Below the pieces are notes generated by a model that was not told the DNA's origin, did not search any database, and saw nothing but the letters and a program-made list of their open reading frames with translations. From positions 6,634,001 to 6,698,000 of the forward strand of contig NC_079883.1 in NCBI RefSeq assembly GCF_029227915.1: a DNA stretch of 64,000 bases, given 5' to 3'. The stretch is from Hydractinia symbiolongicarpus (taxonomy: Eukaryota; Cnidaria; Hydrozoa; Anthoathecata; Hydractiniidae). This document shows, in pieces, positions 11,910 to 25,600 of the stretch (position 1 is the stretch's first letter; each line of letters opens with the position of its first letter). Position numbers and translations under genes: made by a program.

Positions 11910-13978
11910 TTGGAATGAAAGGACTTTACTATTAAAACGTATTTAAATGCAATCACCAATACACATGCGCGTTTTTTTAAACAGTCGAGCATGACAGGTA
12001 GATGATTAGTGAAATTATTTGAATAAAACTAGACATTATATATATTTAATAGTTTTTATTTAGAAAATAAAAATTAATAAATTACGTAGTATGTAGAATC
12101 GCAGGTTTGAAAAAAATATTTCCAAATAACTTTTCTAACGTTTTTACCAACTGCAAACGAGGATTTATGTAAATTAAATAAAAAACAGGTGTTTCGCCGT
12201 CGATACAAGAGTTTGAACATACATAACTTTACTGCATTACGTTCTAGTAACAGCGTTTTCAATTACTGTTCTTTGTTTTGCTTATAAAGCAGACAAGTTT
12301 CGTGGTAGTCTAGTCTATATGTCTTGCGGTAAAACCACTTTTACAAAACAGCTTTTCACGAACTATGTACCACCGTGAAATTAAGACGACTTTATAACAC
12401 TGTAATTTCCATCATCCAAAACCAGACCGTACCTAAAACCTCCTAAATTGCCGAAATTTGTGACCAAAAAATTAAGGTTATTTATCCTGCATTATGTTTT
12501 GTTTAGTAGAGGCTTATTTATAGTTTTTTCTCCTAAATTTCAACTTTAACTATAACCTCCTAGATCAAAAGTTGAAAATTTTCAACTTGTTGGGGTACCC
12601 TGAAAACGCCCCTAGAAAACGTGGCATTTTATTAGGTTTTCTGTTCATGGACGGAGTGGTCCTTACGAGTTCAGTACTTCGTGCGGTGTTTAATTCCGTA
12701 GCTTAAAAGATTTTTGATTAGTTCCTAGATATTTAAAAGTTGCCGACGTCAGCACGAATTTAGGACAAGTCATGAATTTGGCTCCGCATCTTCAACCTCA
12801 AAAATAAGCAGTTATTACAATTCTGCTTTCTTCATCGTGCATCTCACAGCCTATTGCGTTTACGACGGCCAGGAATTAGTCCAAAGTATAAAAATATTTT
12901 AAGCAAAGAGAATCTAAAATAAAGATGCTGTATACCTTCTAGACAATTAGTTTTTATAGGCATACACTATTAGCTAATAATAAAATCAAAATAAGTAAAC
13001 ATTAGAAACCAATTTTCAATTCAATCATATCGGATACAAAGTAACAAATTAATTGTTGTTGAAATATCACATTGTTGTGCTTGCATTGCTTTTTGCTATT
13101 TGTGACTTTCTTCTTGTTTCCTAAGATAATCGTTCATATTCATTTATGTAATGAATGAAACAATTGCGAGTGACACACGTAGTTTTCCACAACATGTTAG
13201 TTGCACGGTTTTTGGTTGCACAGTTTTTGGTTGCACGGACGGACGGACGGACAGACGTATACGGGTATTATAATATAGACAACAAAAAAAAACCTATCTG
13301 ACAAACTATTCCGTGGGTTTTGGGTATCATACCTAATTTACAGGGCTTAAAACCTTTTTATCCCGTCAAACTTGTTTATTTCAAAGACGTATTTTCTGTT
13401 TTGGTTAAGCGGTTTTAGATTTTGGTTAAGATTTTGGTTAAGCGGTTTTAACTCTTAGCTCATATGATGGGCGTTAACTTCACTTTGCCATTTCGCTGAT
13501 AGACCTAACACATCAAGTAACAAATACTTAATCAAAACCTGTTGCAAAACCTTATAAAAAGGTTGGGATAAACGAAGCAACAAATCCATTGCCTCGTTTA
13601 TTCCAGTCGAATGAGGATTTAAATCGTACATTTGGTATAATTACCATTTGTTATATAAACATGGTCCCACAAAGCAACAGCCAACATTTTGGCTGCACTA
13701 TATATTATGTAATATATATTTAAAAGATACAACCTTTTTTGAGTGAGTGAAATCGTACTGTAAACAGGCCGTGTTTTTTTAAATGTGTTAGCAACGTGTT
13801 TATTAAAAGTTACGAACAACTTCACTTTCTTTCTTTGATCAAGTCTTCGGTTCCGTTAAATTAATAAAGAGTTAATTACGATGAAATATCTTATTTGTTT
13901 TTTGTTTTTTCATCAATACTCTGCACATTTTTTTTCAAAAACATCATCTCCTTACTCCTCAACTGTGTCTCTTTATGT
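11910..13978. other. Intergenic region
   Basis: No gene recognised. It holds a small tandem array near 13198-13257 (GGTTGCACGGTTTTTGG repeats leading into GGAC repeats) and repeats of TTTTGGTTAAGCGG near 13400-13450. TTTATT at 13799-13804 may be the poly(A) signal, on the minus strand, of the GPCR gene. Confidence 0.5.
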
Positions 13979-15130
13979 TTAAGTTTTACGACAGCACAAA
14001 ATCTCCTTGAAAGCTCTTTTAAATTTTTTATTACCAAAAGCATAACAAATTGGATTTATGAGTGAATTAACATAACAGAAGATATATCCGAAATGCCACC
14101 AATCAGCTGATATGCATGTATCGCAGAATGGCGCAATCACTGCAAACAAATCGTACGGCAGCCAAGTGATAGCGTATGCTAATATGATTAACACTAACAA
14201 GGTCGCTGCTCTCTCGTGGTCCGAAAGACCCCTTCGTTTTTGGTTCACAACAGAACCATTTTTACTTCGGACAGAATAACCTTTAGAAACAGTCGTATCA
14301 TTCTCGGTGTTTTTAGTTGCCGCAAAGTTACTCGTGTTGCATTCTGTTACAGACTGTTCTGTCTTGAGGTCGGTAACTGCAGTCACAGAATTGTATGATT
14401 TATCGCGTATGGAGCCAGCACCAGTGATAGCACTAACCTTTCTCTTGCGCTGTAACAATAAACTGTAGATATTTATGTAAACAATTGAAATAAGGAGGAT
14501 TGGACCGTAGTAGCCGAAGCATGCCGTAATGATCGTAATGTACCAACTCTCATACAAAAATTGAATATAACAGCTATCCACTGGGACGGTACGTTCGCCT
14601 TGAATGAATTGGTAAGAAATAATCCATGGCACCCACAGCAAAAAAGCGAAGATCCAGATAACGACGATGACTTTTTTTACAATGGCATCGGAACGACGAG
14701 AACGGTAAGCGACAGGATATTTAATTGAGAATAATCTGTCAACGGATATGACAACAAGATTCAGAACAGAAGCTTGACAACACCAATAATCCGCACATAA
14801 CCAAAAATCACATAAAACTTCATTTAGTGGCCAGTAACCGTACGCAAGATAGACTGTGTAAAAATTCACTGATATAAGACCAATTACAACATCTGCTGTC
14901 GCCAGAGAAAGAATGAAATAATTCGTCGAGTTTTGCAAATCCGGAGTCCTGAAATACGCCACGAACACTGCTATATTTCCGATGACTGTAAACGCACTGA
15001 GCAAAACCATGGCAACATATATGAACACCATTTGGACATCAGTGTATGTGTCTGCTGCAACAGAAGCAGCGACTGTTGTCGTGGCTGTGCTGTTGATGAA
15101 AGCGTGTGTAGTAGTTGTGATATTCATCAT
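13979..15130 (-). CDS. Muscarinic-acetylcholine-receptor-like class A GPCR, 383 residues, intronless
   Basis: Seven-transmembrane receptor of the aminergic class. The N-terminus is Ser/Thr-rich with N-glycosylation sites (NIT at 3, NST at 13). TM1 has GN (51-52), TM2 has LATAD (D80) and TM3 has the amine-binding Asp D114 in CADYWCC, then DRL at 131-133 in place of DRY. The TM4-loop segment VPWIISYQFIQGERTV and CYIQFL (C187, pairing with C107) closely follows muscarinic receptors. TM6 has ITWLPYD, extracellular loop 3 has FCDTCI and TM7 has FCYVNSLINPICY. The muscarinic Asn after the TM6 Tyr is Asp here (D327) and the TM3 Ser-Asn pair is Cys-Gln, so ligand selectivity is open. The third loop is short (about 80 residues). 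Lack of introns is common for this class. Ligand assignment is inference. Confidence 0.88.
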   Translation of the reverse strand: MMNITTTTHAFINSTATTTVAASVAADTYTDVQMVFIYVAMVLLSAFTVIGNIAVFVAYFRTPDLQNSTNYFILSLATADVVIGLISVNFYTVYLAYGYWPLNEVLCDFWLCADYWCCQASVLNLVVISVDRLFSIKYPVAYRSRRSDAIVKKVIVVIWIFAFLLWVPWIISYQFIQGERTVPVDSCYIQFLYESWYITIITACFGYYGPILLISIVYINIYSLLLQRKRKVSAITGAGSIRDKSYNSVTAVTDLKTEQSVTECNTSNFAATKNTENDTTVSKGYSVRSKNGSVVNQKRRGLSDHERAATLLVLIILAYAITWLPYDLFAVIAPFCDTCISADWWHFGYIFCYVNSLINPICYAFGNKKFKRAFKEILCCRKT

Positions 15131-16609
15131 AACAGATGTTTTTCACTCGTGTATGAAGAAGTTGACGCAGAGTTGTTAGGTCTTTGTCGCTGATATTCAC
15201 GCAAAAACTCGCACGACCGTTGTGATTAGACGTGTACTTTTTCTGAAAAAACTACCAATACAGGTTCTCAGGAAGTAAAATAGGGAAGGAAATAAATTTT
15301 TTATCAGAAATAATAATTTTGCAGCTGTTTACAAAAGAACTGTGTATACACGATTACAATGCTAAACAGCTCGAAGTTTAATTCTTCTTTTAAATTTATT
15401 TTTTATGGCAATCAAAATAGAATTTATTTTCAATATTTTTTTTTTTCAAATGGATACTTTTACACAGCATGGTGGTTACGATCTTGTTTTCGTCCCACCC
15501 AACTCCCCATTTCCCCAATGCGATGGCAAAAAGAACATTTTTAACCTTTTGTTGAGACACAGCTTAGTGTTTTATTTTTGGTTAAAAAGAGATGCTGCGT
15601 GATACTTTAATGTATGAATAATTTAAAGAACGGATTTCTTCAGTACGAACTTTGGCTTTTAAACTTATTTATTTTTTTTAAAAAAGTTTTTTAGGTTTTA
15701 AACTTCGTCGACTTTATTCGAAAATTTAAAATGACGTTAGATGTTAAAACATTTGTCGCGTCTCTGGTATTGGCTAACTGATCATATGTAAACATTCTCT
15801 GACCCTCGTTCCAACGGCTTTCGTCAGCCTTAATTTTTTGTCGGCCCTGATTCCCATCTCCTTCTCAAAATTTTGTCACTAAAGGTGCACCTGTGTAGGA
15901 GATTTGATCGTTGTAAGGTTGGTTTATTCGCAAAGGATAGTTGGTAAAGTAAAACACATCGATTTGGAGATTTCGTTTTTTATTATGAGTACAATAAGTA
16001 AAACACTTACAAACGCAGTGCGATAAAATCTACAAACAGATAAAAACTTTTCAATCTTCTACAAAACCTTTAACAGCTCGTAGCAAAAAATGGTTTTAAC
16101 AAGCGGTACAAATAAAATCGTGAAACACACACCTAATAAAACAAATTCCTGCTCAACTACGCAAAAACAAATTGAATGAATTCTGCTACAATTCGAAGGT
16201 TGGTTTCTATTAACGTCAGTAAATATTGTGCAATTGTTGTGGAGATCGAAAAATCCATCTCTACAACAATTATTGTGTAACATTGCGTTGCTGTTGTACA
16301 ACATGTGTTTCCATTATATTCGTAACGACTACTGCTGTACAGCGGTTGTAGAACAGTTGTTCATATTAACGGAAGCCGACATTTAAGGCTACATATATAT
16401 ACACATACATACAGTGATTATTAATTCTCAAATTTTTAAAAAATTTAACAATATTATACTTACACATCCTAAATACCATATTTTCTCTGATTATCGCTCC
16501 CATAAGGAGGAAAGTTGCTGGAACTTTTTTTCCAAATTGGTACCTGTTTTCAAGCGCGGTGCAAATCAGACGAAACATGATAACTAGGCAACTAAAACGA
16601 ACTACGCCA
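15131..16609. other. Intergenic region between GPCR and CPT1
   Basis: AT-rich with no gene recognised. It includes the GPCR promoter side and the CPT1 3' untranslated region; neither shows a clear landmark. Confidence 0.5.
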
Positions 16610-19600
16610 CTACCTTTTTGCTTCCAAAGCCACCCTCTTCATTTCGGATAATGCCCAAAATATATTTTCAACGAATCGCTGACTATCCGTGTTTTTTGCA
16701 GACTTTTTGGATGAAACGTGAAAATATATAAGTTCTTCATCTGGTATCATATACGATACACCATACCCTGTATCTGAAACTGGTCCAAAACCTCCGCCAG
16801 GTGAAAGCTAAAAAGAATTACATTACTGCTTCAAGATATACGACACATGGACCGAGACAAATTTCCGACCTCTGTTGTATAACCCCTTGTTTAATGACTT
16901 TTAAAGAAAAATCTAAACCGCCATAGTATTATCCCCGCCCTTGTATAAAATATCATAGTGGCCGCTCCGATATTCCGACTACATTGGAAATTAATTTCAA
17001 AACATACCGTGTCTTGTACTTCTGGTATATTGAGATCGAAACCTCTATCCATTTGCTGTTGAGGTTGTTGACTGGTTGATAGAGTCCACGGTAAGGTTAA
17101 CGCTCCTTTTAGAAACGGACTCTCCTATACAAAAAGAAACAAAAAATATACCTATTTCCAGTTCATAAGAAGTAAAACAATAAAAGGACCAAACTCACAT
17201 ATCCTTGTCCACGACAAACGATGTACAACGAAAATAAATGCCGGTCTATTCCCTTCCCGCTCATCGCATCACGATACAGCCTCTATAATTATTCATAACA
17301 GTTTAACTCAGTTTGAAATAAAAAAATGGGTGTTTACAGCGCAAATATACATACCTGATGCCTTGAAGCAGCTGCCTGCATGAGTCGGTATTTTTCCTTA
17401 GCGGATACGTTTACATCATTCATGGCGCTAAATGAAAACAGAGAAAATCACATACATTACCCTTGTTATGCCCCCATTATGTCCGCCTATACTAGCGTTT
17501 TTTTTAGGTTGGGATTAACTTTAACTACGTCTAAAGTAAAGTGAAATTTTAAGGAAAATGCCTTTAAAATTTCGGGTCGCGGTCATCTTTTACGCCGACA
17601 CATGATAAACTGCACATGCGCAGTTGCACTGACTTCCTCTGAAATGTCACTTCTGTCAAAAAGCTAAACGTTAAATATTTCCGAGAACAAAGCGATTTCG
17701 CTTTACTTTGGGCACAGTTGAACTCTCACGGAACGCCACCTCGCCACCAAATATTTCGTGGTCACACTTTTATAGATAAAAAAGTTCATAGTCTTATAGA
17801 ATTACGTGGTCACAAACTCCTTAAACCAATATTCTTATTATGCTGACACAAAGGAATTTATATCATTGTTTCGTGTTGTTGTTGTCAAGAAAACATCGGC
17901 TAATAGTAATTGCGTACAACATAAAACGCATAAAAAAGTTACTCACATAACAAACTCTTTAACGTTCTCAGTTAGTGAGCGTACAGTTTCAGTGCGACCT
18001 TGTAAAAACAACCTTGTCATCGACGATTCATAAGTCAAAGCGAAGCTTTGCTCGGAATCTTTGTAATATGCCAGTTGCAACGCCATTTGGATATACGCAT
18101 CAGGACTCATCTAAAGTAATTGGATAACTTGTTTATTTCAAACTAATTATTGTAATCTGTATTTTTTGAGAGTTGAGTAAGTAAGTTCGTTTAGAGAGCA
18201 GCGAGACATAAGGAATCCTACCTTGGTAGTTTTAATAAAACCTTTCCCAAACAAGTCATGTTTTCGTACTGCCAACGACAAATCATTATTATTCTAAATG
18301 ATAAAAGAAACACAGTGTAAAAGAAACAAGGTTCTTTTTACGCAATGCAGAAAGTGATAAGTTATTAACAATACCAATAGAAATGTGATAGCACTGACTT
18401 ACCTTAATAGAAAATTTGTACGCTTCGTCAATACTTTTTGCTAATTCTTTATTCACATCCCAGTACAATCTCATTGGAGTGATGACAGCATTCGATCTTT
18501 TAAACACTTGCTTAGTGTCAGTTGATAAGAACGGTTTACAATTACCTTGATCATCGTACATACGATACAAATATCTAAAAAAAAGCTCAATGGCAAAAAA
18601 TTTCCCTGATAATAGGTACATAGAATTTGTCATAGAGGTAAAAACCGTAAAGAGAGAAATTGATTATTGGAGTAGGCAACTTACTCGTGCGTTAACACAT
18701 ATTCCATCAAATGTCCAATAACAGGTGCATCAGCCCACGCATGCTCACAGTTCATTCCCATCCGCCCATCTTTGAAGACGACAACGTTCATAGTTTTGTC
18801 AAACCAAAGAGATGCTCCGTCACCATGCATCAAATGTTTACCACGTGTTGACATGTCCGTACATTCATTCTCATCAAGCACGACCTAAAAAGGGTTTCTG
18901 ATTTTAAAAAATGTCTTGCGTATGATATAGGGACTAGTCTTTTAATGTTCCAGATGTTGCTGGCTGCTGTGCTGCTGAAGTACTTACCGTAGAATAATGG
19001 TAATAACATGGTAGAATTGTCTTACCAAAAATAATGCTTCTTCGATGGCTTGTAAGGAGTTTTTGTTGATGCCAGATGTAAAGTGTTCACGACGTACTCG
19101 TGCCCAACTGTTACGCTCGCTGCCAGTAAGTGCTGGGATTCGACACTCTGCTTCTGTTGATGCTTGACATAAAAAGAAAAATTAAGCAACGTTAGAAAGT
19201 TTATCTTTGCAGAGTTAAGGTCAAATTTCAAAGATCGTACCCACAAGCAATCATTTACACCCTTTTATATTAGACAAACGCACATTGAACATTCCATGTT
19301 CGCAAACGGACTTAAGACTTTCAGTAGTAGCGTACAAAGTAAAGCAACAACAAAATGAAATGACAGAAAATGTTACTTGCTTAAAACCAGATACTAATTT
19401 TTGCAGACGTGAGCATGCCCTATTTGCCCGCTTCCAAAACTTTGCGGGTCGTTCCATTATTTGTTCCATAATTGAGAAATTGCCGAAGCTGTGACTAGCG
19501 CATTTTCAACATGTTTACCCATCTAAATAAATGTGCACAGCCTATAAAAGTGCCCAGCCTACAAATGTGCCCAAGTAGAATTTTCGCTGCAGAGCATTTT

Positions 19601-22600
19601 TTAGGCGATGGTGTTTCGCAATTGAAAAACAGTCGATTTCAAAACAATTTTTTTACTATCTTTATACTTTTAAATAGGTTAAGAGAATACAGCCATACTT
19701 GTTTGAGTTTCTGCATCTTTCAATATCCATTCATATTGGCCCTGTAAATCCAACACATTTAATTTCTTTCCATGCGCGTCAACAACGTATAATTTATAGA
19801 AGTGTCCTTTTGATAACACAACAATATGCTAAAGAAAAAAAACACCTGGAATGTTGGAAATATATTTACAACATCAAGGAGAAAATTATTTCATTAGTTA
19901 AACAGCACCTCTGATCCAGGGCAATGTTTAATTTTATCTTGGTCGGTTCTTGGAACCCTAAATACGAAAGCAAATTCACATAAAATAAAAATTGGCACAG
20001 ATTATAAACCAAGCACGAATTATAAACTGATAATAAAAAAAAAACAAGAACTGGTGCAGTAAATTGTTTGCCAATGCTTGTTGTTAATAAAATTTAATAC
20101 AATCCAATGCCAATAAAAAAATACATTGAATTTAAAATTTAAAGAGGAAATAAATACAAAATATAGAAAAAAAACTGAAAACAAACCAACATGAGAAATC
20201 AGGTTACTTTTAGTTACCTTGCTGTCCCAAACATCCTCTGGTACTGCCACATACACAAGGGAATAGTTTTCCTTATAACAAGAGGATCTAACTTTTCCGT
20301 ATCCAGAAGGTTCTTAAATATTAACATTAAACATGTGATTCCAGCTGCGCGAGAAGTTTGAATAGGTGTTGGAACCCAGTTTCCTTGATCTAAGCAATAA
20401 TAGTTACTGTTTATACTGATAGGATCACGACCCATCAGGTAAACATACTTCTCCCTAAAAAATAAAATTTTGTGACTTTGTTAAAGTGTTTCTCCTGCAT
20501 CATCAAGAAATGCTTCTTGTTACATAAATATGTCCTTCAACTAAGTTGCATATTAAGCTAATCAAAAACTGATTCCTGATCCATTAAGAATTTTTTTTTC
20601 TTGCATCCTCAGGGGTTACATTGTCGCCATCCTCGCATAATTAAAAGCAATCTCGCAAATAAAGAAGTCCAAACCCCTTACCACCAATCAGTGCAATAGT
20701 TTGGTGCCCACCATGATTTCAACTGCAAAATCCATTGCAACTTTGGGCCAATTGTGGACAGAAACTCCTGAAGTAAATCAGAAAAGATGAACATCATAAA
20801 GCTGGCTTCAGTGACAAAATATCAATAACAAAAGTGATAAAAGGAATACTTTTGAATTTTTTTCCATTTCTTCGTATTCTTCTCTTCCCAAAACTGGTTT
20901 TACGGACTCCATAAACTTTTTAACAGTACTTTTTAGTGGAGGAACATTCATGCGTGGTAAACTGTTTTGATAGGCATACAATCTTGGGTGACGACCACTT
21001 ACAACTCGAACAATAAGGGCCCAGATAATGACTATTATACTCTGTGAGCGAGGTGGTTGATCTAAGGGACAATACAATGAAAATTTAAGTCTCATTAATT
21101 TCTTTTTACTCAGTACTGGAAATACCGATTCAGCCCCTAGTAGATTATATGTCAGATACAATTTTAAAGGTGGGGGGTTTATAGGAAGGAAGGACAGTTG
21201 TTAGAAGTTAGTGGGTAGGAGGTTTCCTGGCATAGAAATATTACTATAGAAGCATTACAATAGGATGCAATCTTTTTCTCTAAAATAAGTATTGAACTCA
21301 ACTCATGTAAACTTCACTGGGGGGAAGGGGGTTTATTTAAAGGTGCAGGCTTATTTTTCAGAACTTTTATTTAGAATGGGGGGCAAATAGGAAGGAGTGG
21401 GCTTTATTGAGTAGTTAAAGTACAATAAAAGTAAACTAAAGAACATCAGAAAGTACTCACAAAGCCAGCCTTTATATGCCAGCAAAAACCTCAAAATGTA
21501 TTGTCGAGTATACAAAATTACAATGAAATAAACAATCGATGAAATAAGTGAGATCATAAACAATCTGAAGAAGTATGGGTACGAGTCATCTAAATACATG
21601 TAATCACCAACCAACCAAAAGTATTTGCTAATCACATTCAATTTTGGATGATCAATGTACATCATTAGAAATACAACTGCCAGTGCTGCAAGCAGATTGT
21701 CCCATGTGGTTGGCCACAACCCATTGTAAATCTGCCGTCTACATAAAGTAAAATACACATCTTAATTGTGTGACAAGTTTTAGTTTATTTTCTATACAAT
21801 AGTATCCTGCAGTCAAACTTGAATGTTGTGTTAGAAACCTATTGAAAGTAATACCTGCTAAAAACGATGTACTTAGCTGCAGAAATGCAATTTTTAATGC
21901 CATAATACCCTCTTTTTAATGCAACTGAACAATGCAAAATGAATATTCCACGTAACCAAATGACATTTTTAATTTTATAATAAAAACCCAGAAATACTTG
22001 TTAGAGAAAATTTATTTCCCAATCACTACCTGGTACTACTTGTATGTATGACTTCAGAATATTATGAAGACTGTTGCTATAAGGCTCATATTTGATAAAT
22101 AAATTGTGGGGTCGTTCATTTTTAAGTGAAATCTACATTTAGTAATACAACTTTTTAATTTTCAGGTGTCAAGTCAATGCCAATCAAAGGGAAAAGGAAA
22201 GGGTAAGCAAATCACTGGTACTTTCAGTGTTACTGCTGCAAAAAATTTGTTACCAGCAGAACTCATTTATGCTGGGATGACGCAATGTTGGCATCTAAAA
22301 GGCATCCAGTTTCCTAAAACATTTGATGCGACACGCTTGAAAAATCACTGGAGAAATGAGTTTCTTACTATTCAGCATCTTGAAAAGAAAAACCTTCCTA
22401 ATAAGTTTTGTAATTCAAATGATTTTGTCAGCTTTACATAATGCTTCAATAATAGAAGCAATCATCAAAAAAGGATGATAATAATGAATCATTTCTGCAT
22501 TACAACTTCTTCCACTTTTAAGATCTAATGTCATTACTTTCATTTTTTTGGTAAAATGTCTACTGTCCAAAGTGGAATGAAGAAAAGGAATCGTTGATGT

Positions 22601-25600
22601 TTAAGGCATGTTTACATTTTTTATAACATATCCATAGAATATTGCCGATGGTTTTTAGTAAGTTTACAAACGATCATTACCATTGCTACCTGATCTTTCC
22701 CACAAAACTTAATTTGCATAAATAAAAAATGGCCTTGCTCTAAGGTCACTCATTTATATTCTGAAAGGTGTATAACTATATAGAAAACATATTTGGTATT
22801 TTTTATCTGCATAGGAATAGAAGAAGCATTGTTGTGCATTTTGAGAATAATCAGAGTGAATTTAGCAAATTATATAAGTTATCCAGAACCACATATTCTA
22901 TGAACTCACCTATATGCATGCATTTGTAGCTTATTAGCCACCTGGTGTATTCCACAGGTCACAGGGCAAAATATAATCAAATATTTTTAGCTTGCTTTTA
23001 ATATTTTTCAATGTTCAACATGCGCAATGATTTTGGTAGCCTTTTTTGGTGATGCAGCACCATAAACACATAAATTCAACTTGCTCTTTCATTAGACTAA
23101 AAGGACCCTGGGACAATGTTGGTATTTCAGTTCCAAAATTACCCACAGGCACATGATGATATGAAAAAAATAAATTAAAAAAACAATTGCCAGTTTATCA
23201 GAAATAATTTTCACACCTATATGGTACCTGTAAAACCATTGTTTAAAGGTGTTTGATAAGCATTTATTATTTTTTGTTTTACCCATCTTTTGTTTCTTTT
23301 AAAGTGACAATTACGGTAACCCCCTAAGGCACATACTCAGCATATTTAAAATATCTCCTCTGCTCGCTACATTAACCCTAACAAATATATATATTCTGAA
23401 AGCCAAATAAATCATCTCTAGAGTGATGATAAAGTATTTCTACAAAAAAAATCCAAAAAGGAGAAAAAAATTTTGTACAAAAATTCACCCTTCCAGTTCA
23501 TTTTGTTGAACACTCCCCTCAGTAAAATTTTTGTTCGTTGAAAAAAATATGACTGCAAAGCTCTTATTCAGCTCTAAAAAACTTTGCTTTTTTCACTTAA
23601 AACAACACATAGTTCCAAAAATATAGCATATTTTGTGTTACAATAGCTGTTTTATGACTGATTTTTCTATTTTTAAGCATGATAGATCAATAACTAGATA
23701 TTTCGTCACCTTCTGCGTTAGAAAAAGCAAAGTTTTGTAGCCAAAGATATAATTGTCGCAACAAACTTGCTTTCGTACAATTTTGAGAAGATGGAGGGGA
23801 GTGTTCGACAAAAATATATACCGTTATGGCTAAAAAATTTATTTCAAGAAAAAGCAAATCAAAGAACTTTGCTTTTACCTGCAAAAATCATGGTTACACC
23901 CACTTAAACTTTATGAATAATTAATAACTCATGAATATTTTATTTAAAATTAAAGGTAAAGTGTTTTTGTAGAACTATGGGTCTAGTTATTGTTATACAG
24001 ACAACAGGATAACATAACATCCAGGATAAAAACGAAAAAAAAATAAGGAATAGGTATAGATGATATCATCATCATCATCATCATTCTCAGCTTAACGTCC
24101 GTTTTCTATGCTAGCATGGGTTGGACAGGGTATATTAATGACCCTCTTCCAATCTGATCTAGACTGTGTTAGATCTAAACTCAACTTCCTCTCTATCAAG
24201 TCTGTCCTTATAACCTCTTGCCAAGTCTTTCTCGGTCTGCCTCTGGGCTTTGCCCCAGGAACTATCAAGTCTCTACACTTTCTTACCCAATTATCCTCCT
24301 CCATTCTTTCCAAGTGCCCCAGCCAATTCAATCTTCTTATCTGGATAACATCTTTAATTCTACAGAGACTTCTTAGCTCATCTGAACTCTTTCTGTCTCT
24401 CAGACTGGCATTACACATCCACCTAACCATTCTCATATCATTCCTTTCTAAACGGTCAAGATCTTCCTGCTTCACTGCCCATGTCTCACTACCGTACAAC
24501 ATAACACTTCTTACACAGGCCTCATACAACCTTCCTTTTACCTCAATTGACAGGACTCTGCTAGTCAATAAAGGAAGTAACTCTCTAAACTTTTTCCAAG
24601 CAGAACCTATCCTGCAAGTAACACTTCTTCCAACACCCCCTTCACTGCTCAACATATCACCTAAGTAACAGAAGTTCTTAACTATCTCTAACGAGCCACT
24701 GTTGTACATCATTAAAGCTGGAAATACTTCATTCTCTATAATCTCACCTTTGCAACGCTTGCATACAAACTGTATGCCAGCTCTTAACCTTCCACTAATA
24801 CTACTGCACTTCTTATGTACCCAATGCTTGCAAGTCTGACAAAAAATTGAGTTACTACCAACCCCTTTCCTGCAAACTCCACAAGGCCACTTTCCAACTA
24901 CAAGGTCACACTTGGCTGCGATGCTACTTATCATGACTTTAGACTTTGCTGTGTTTACCTTCAGCCCTTTCTCTTCTAGTCCTTTCTTCCACTTCTCAAA
25001 CTTTTCAACTAATTCTTCCATCGACTCTGCTATGAGAACCAAATCATCTGCATACAATAACTCCCATGGACAACCTGTTCTGAACTCCATCGACAGCGCT
25101 TCTAAGACTAGAATAAACAACAAAGGACTAAGTACAGAACCCTGATGTACACCAACATTTACACTAAATTCATCACTAAGTGAATCGTTAATCCTGACAC
25201 GACTTCTAGCATTGCTGTACATAGACTGAACCATCGTAACTAGCCACTCATCCACACCTAATTTTCTCATAGCACACCAAATAACTTTACGTGGCACTCT
25301 ATCAAAAGCTTTCTCTAAATATACAAAGGCAAAATAGAGATTCTTCCTCTTTCCTAAATACTTTTCCTGAAGCTGTCTGAGTAAAAATATTGCATCTGTA
25401 GTGCCACGCCCTGGAACAAAACCAAATTGCATCTTATCTATATCAATTCTTTCTCTAAGTAACTTATCAATCACTCTTTCAATAACTTTCACTTTCCTAA
25501 ATACTTTTCCTGAAGCTGTCTGAGTAAAAATATAGCATCTGTAGTGCCACGCCCTGGAACAAAATCAAATTGCATCTTATCTATATCAATTCTTTCTCTA

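Noticed and set aside
14216-14398. Plus-strand ORF inside the GPCR region (also 14933-15193)
   Set aside because: Lies antisense to the intact receptor frame and has no domain; a shadow.
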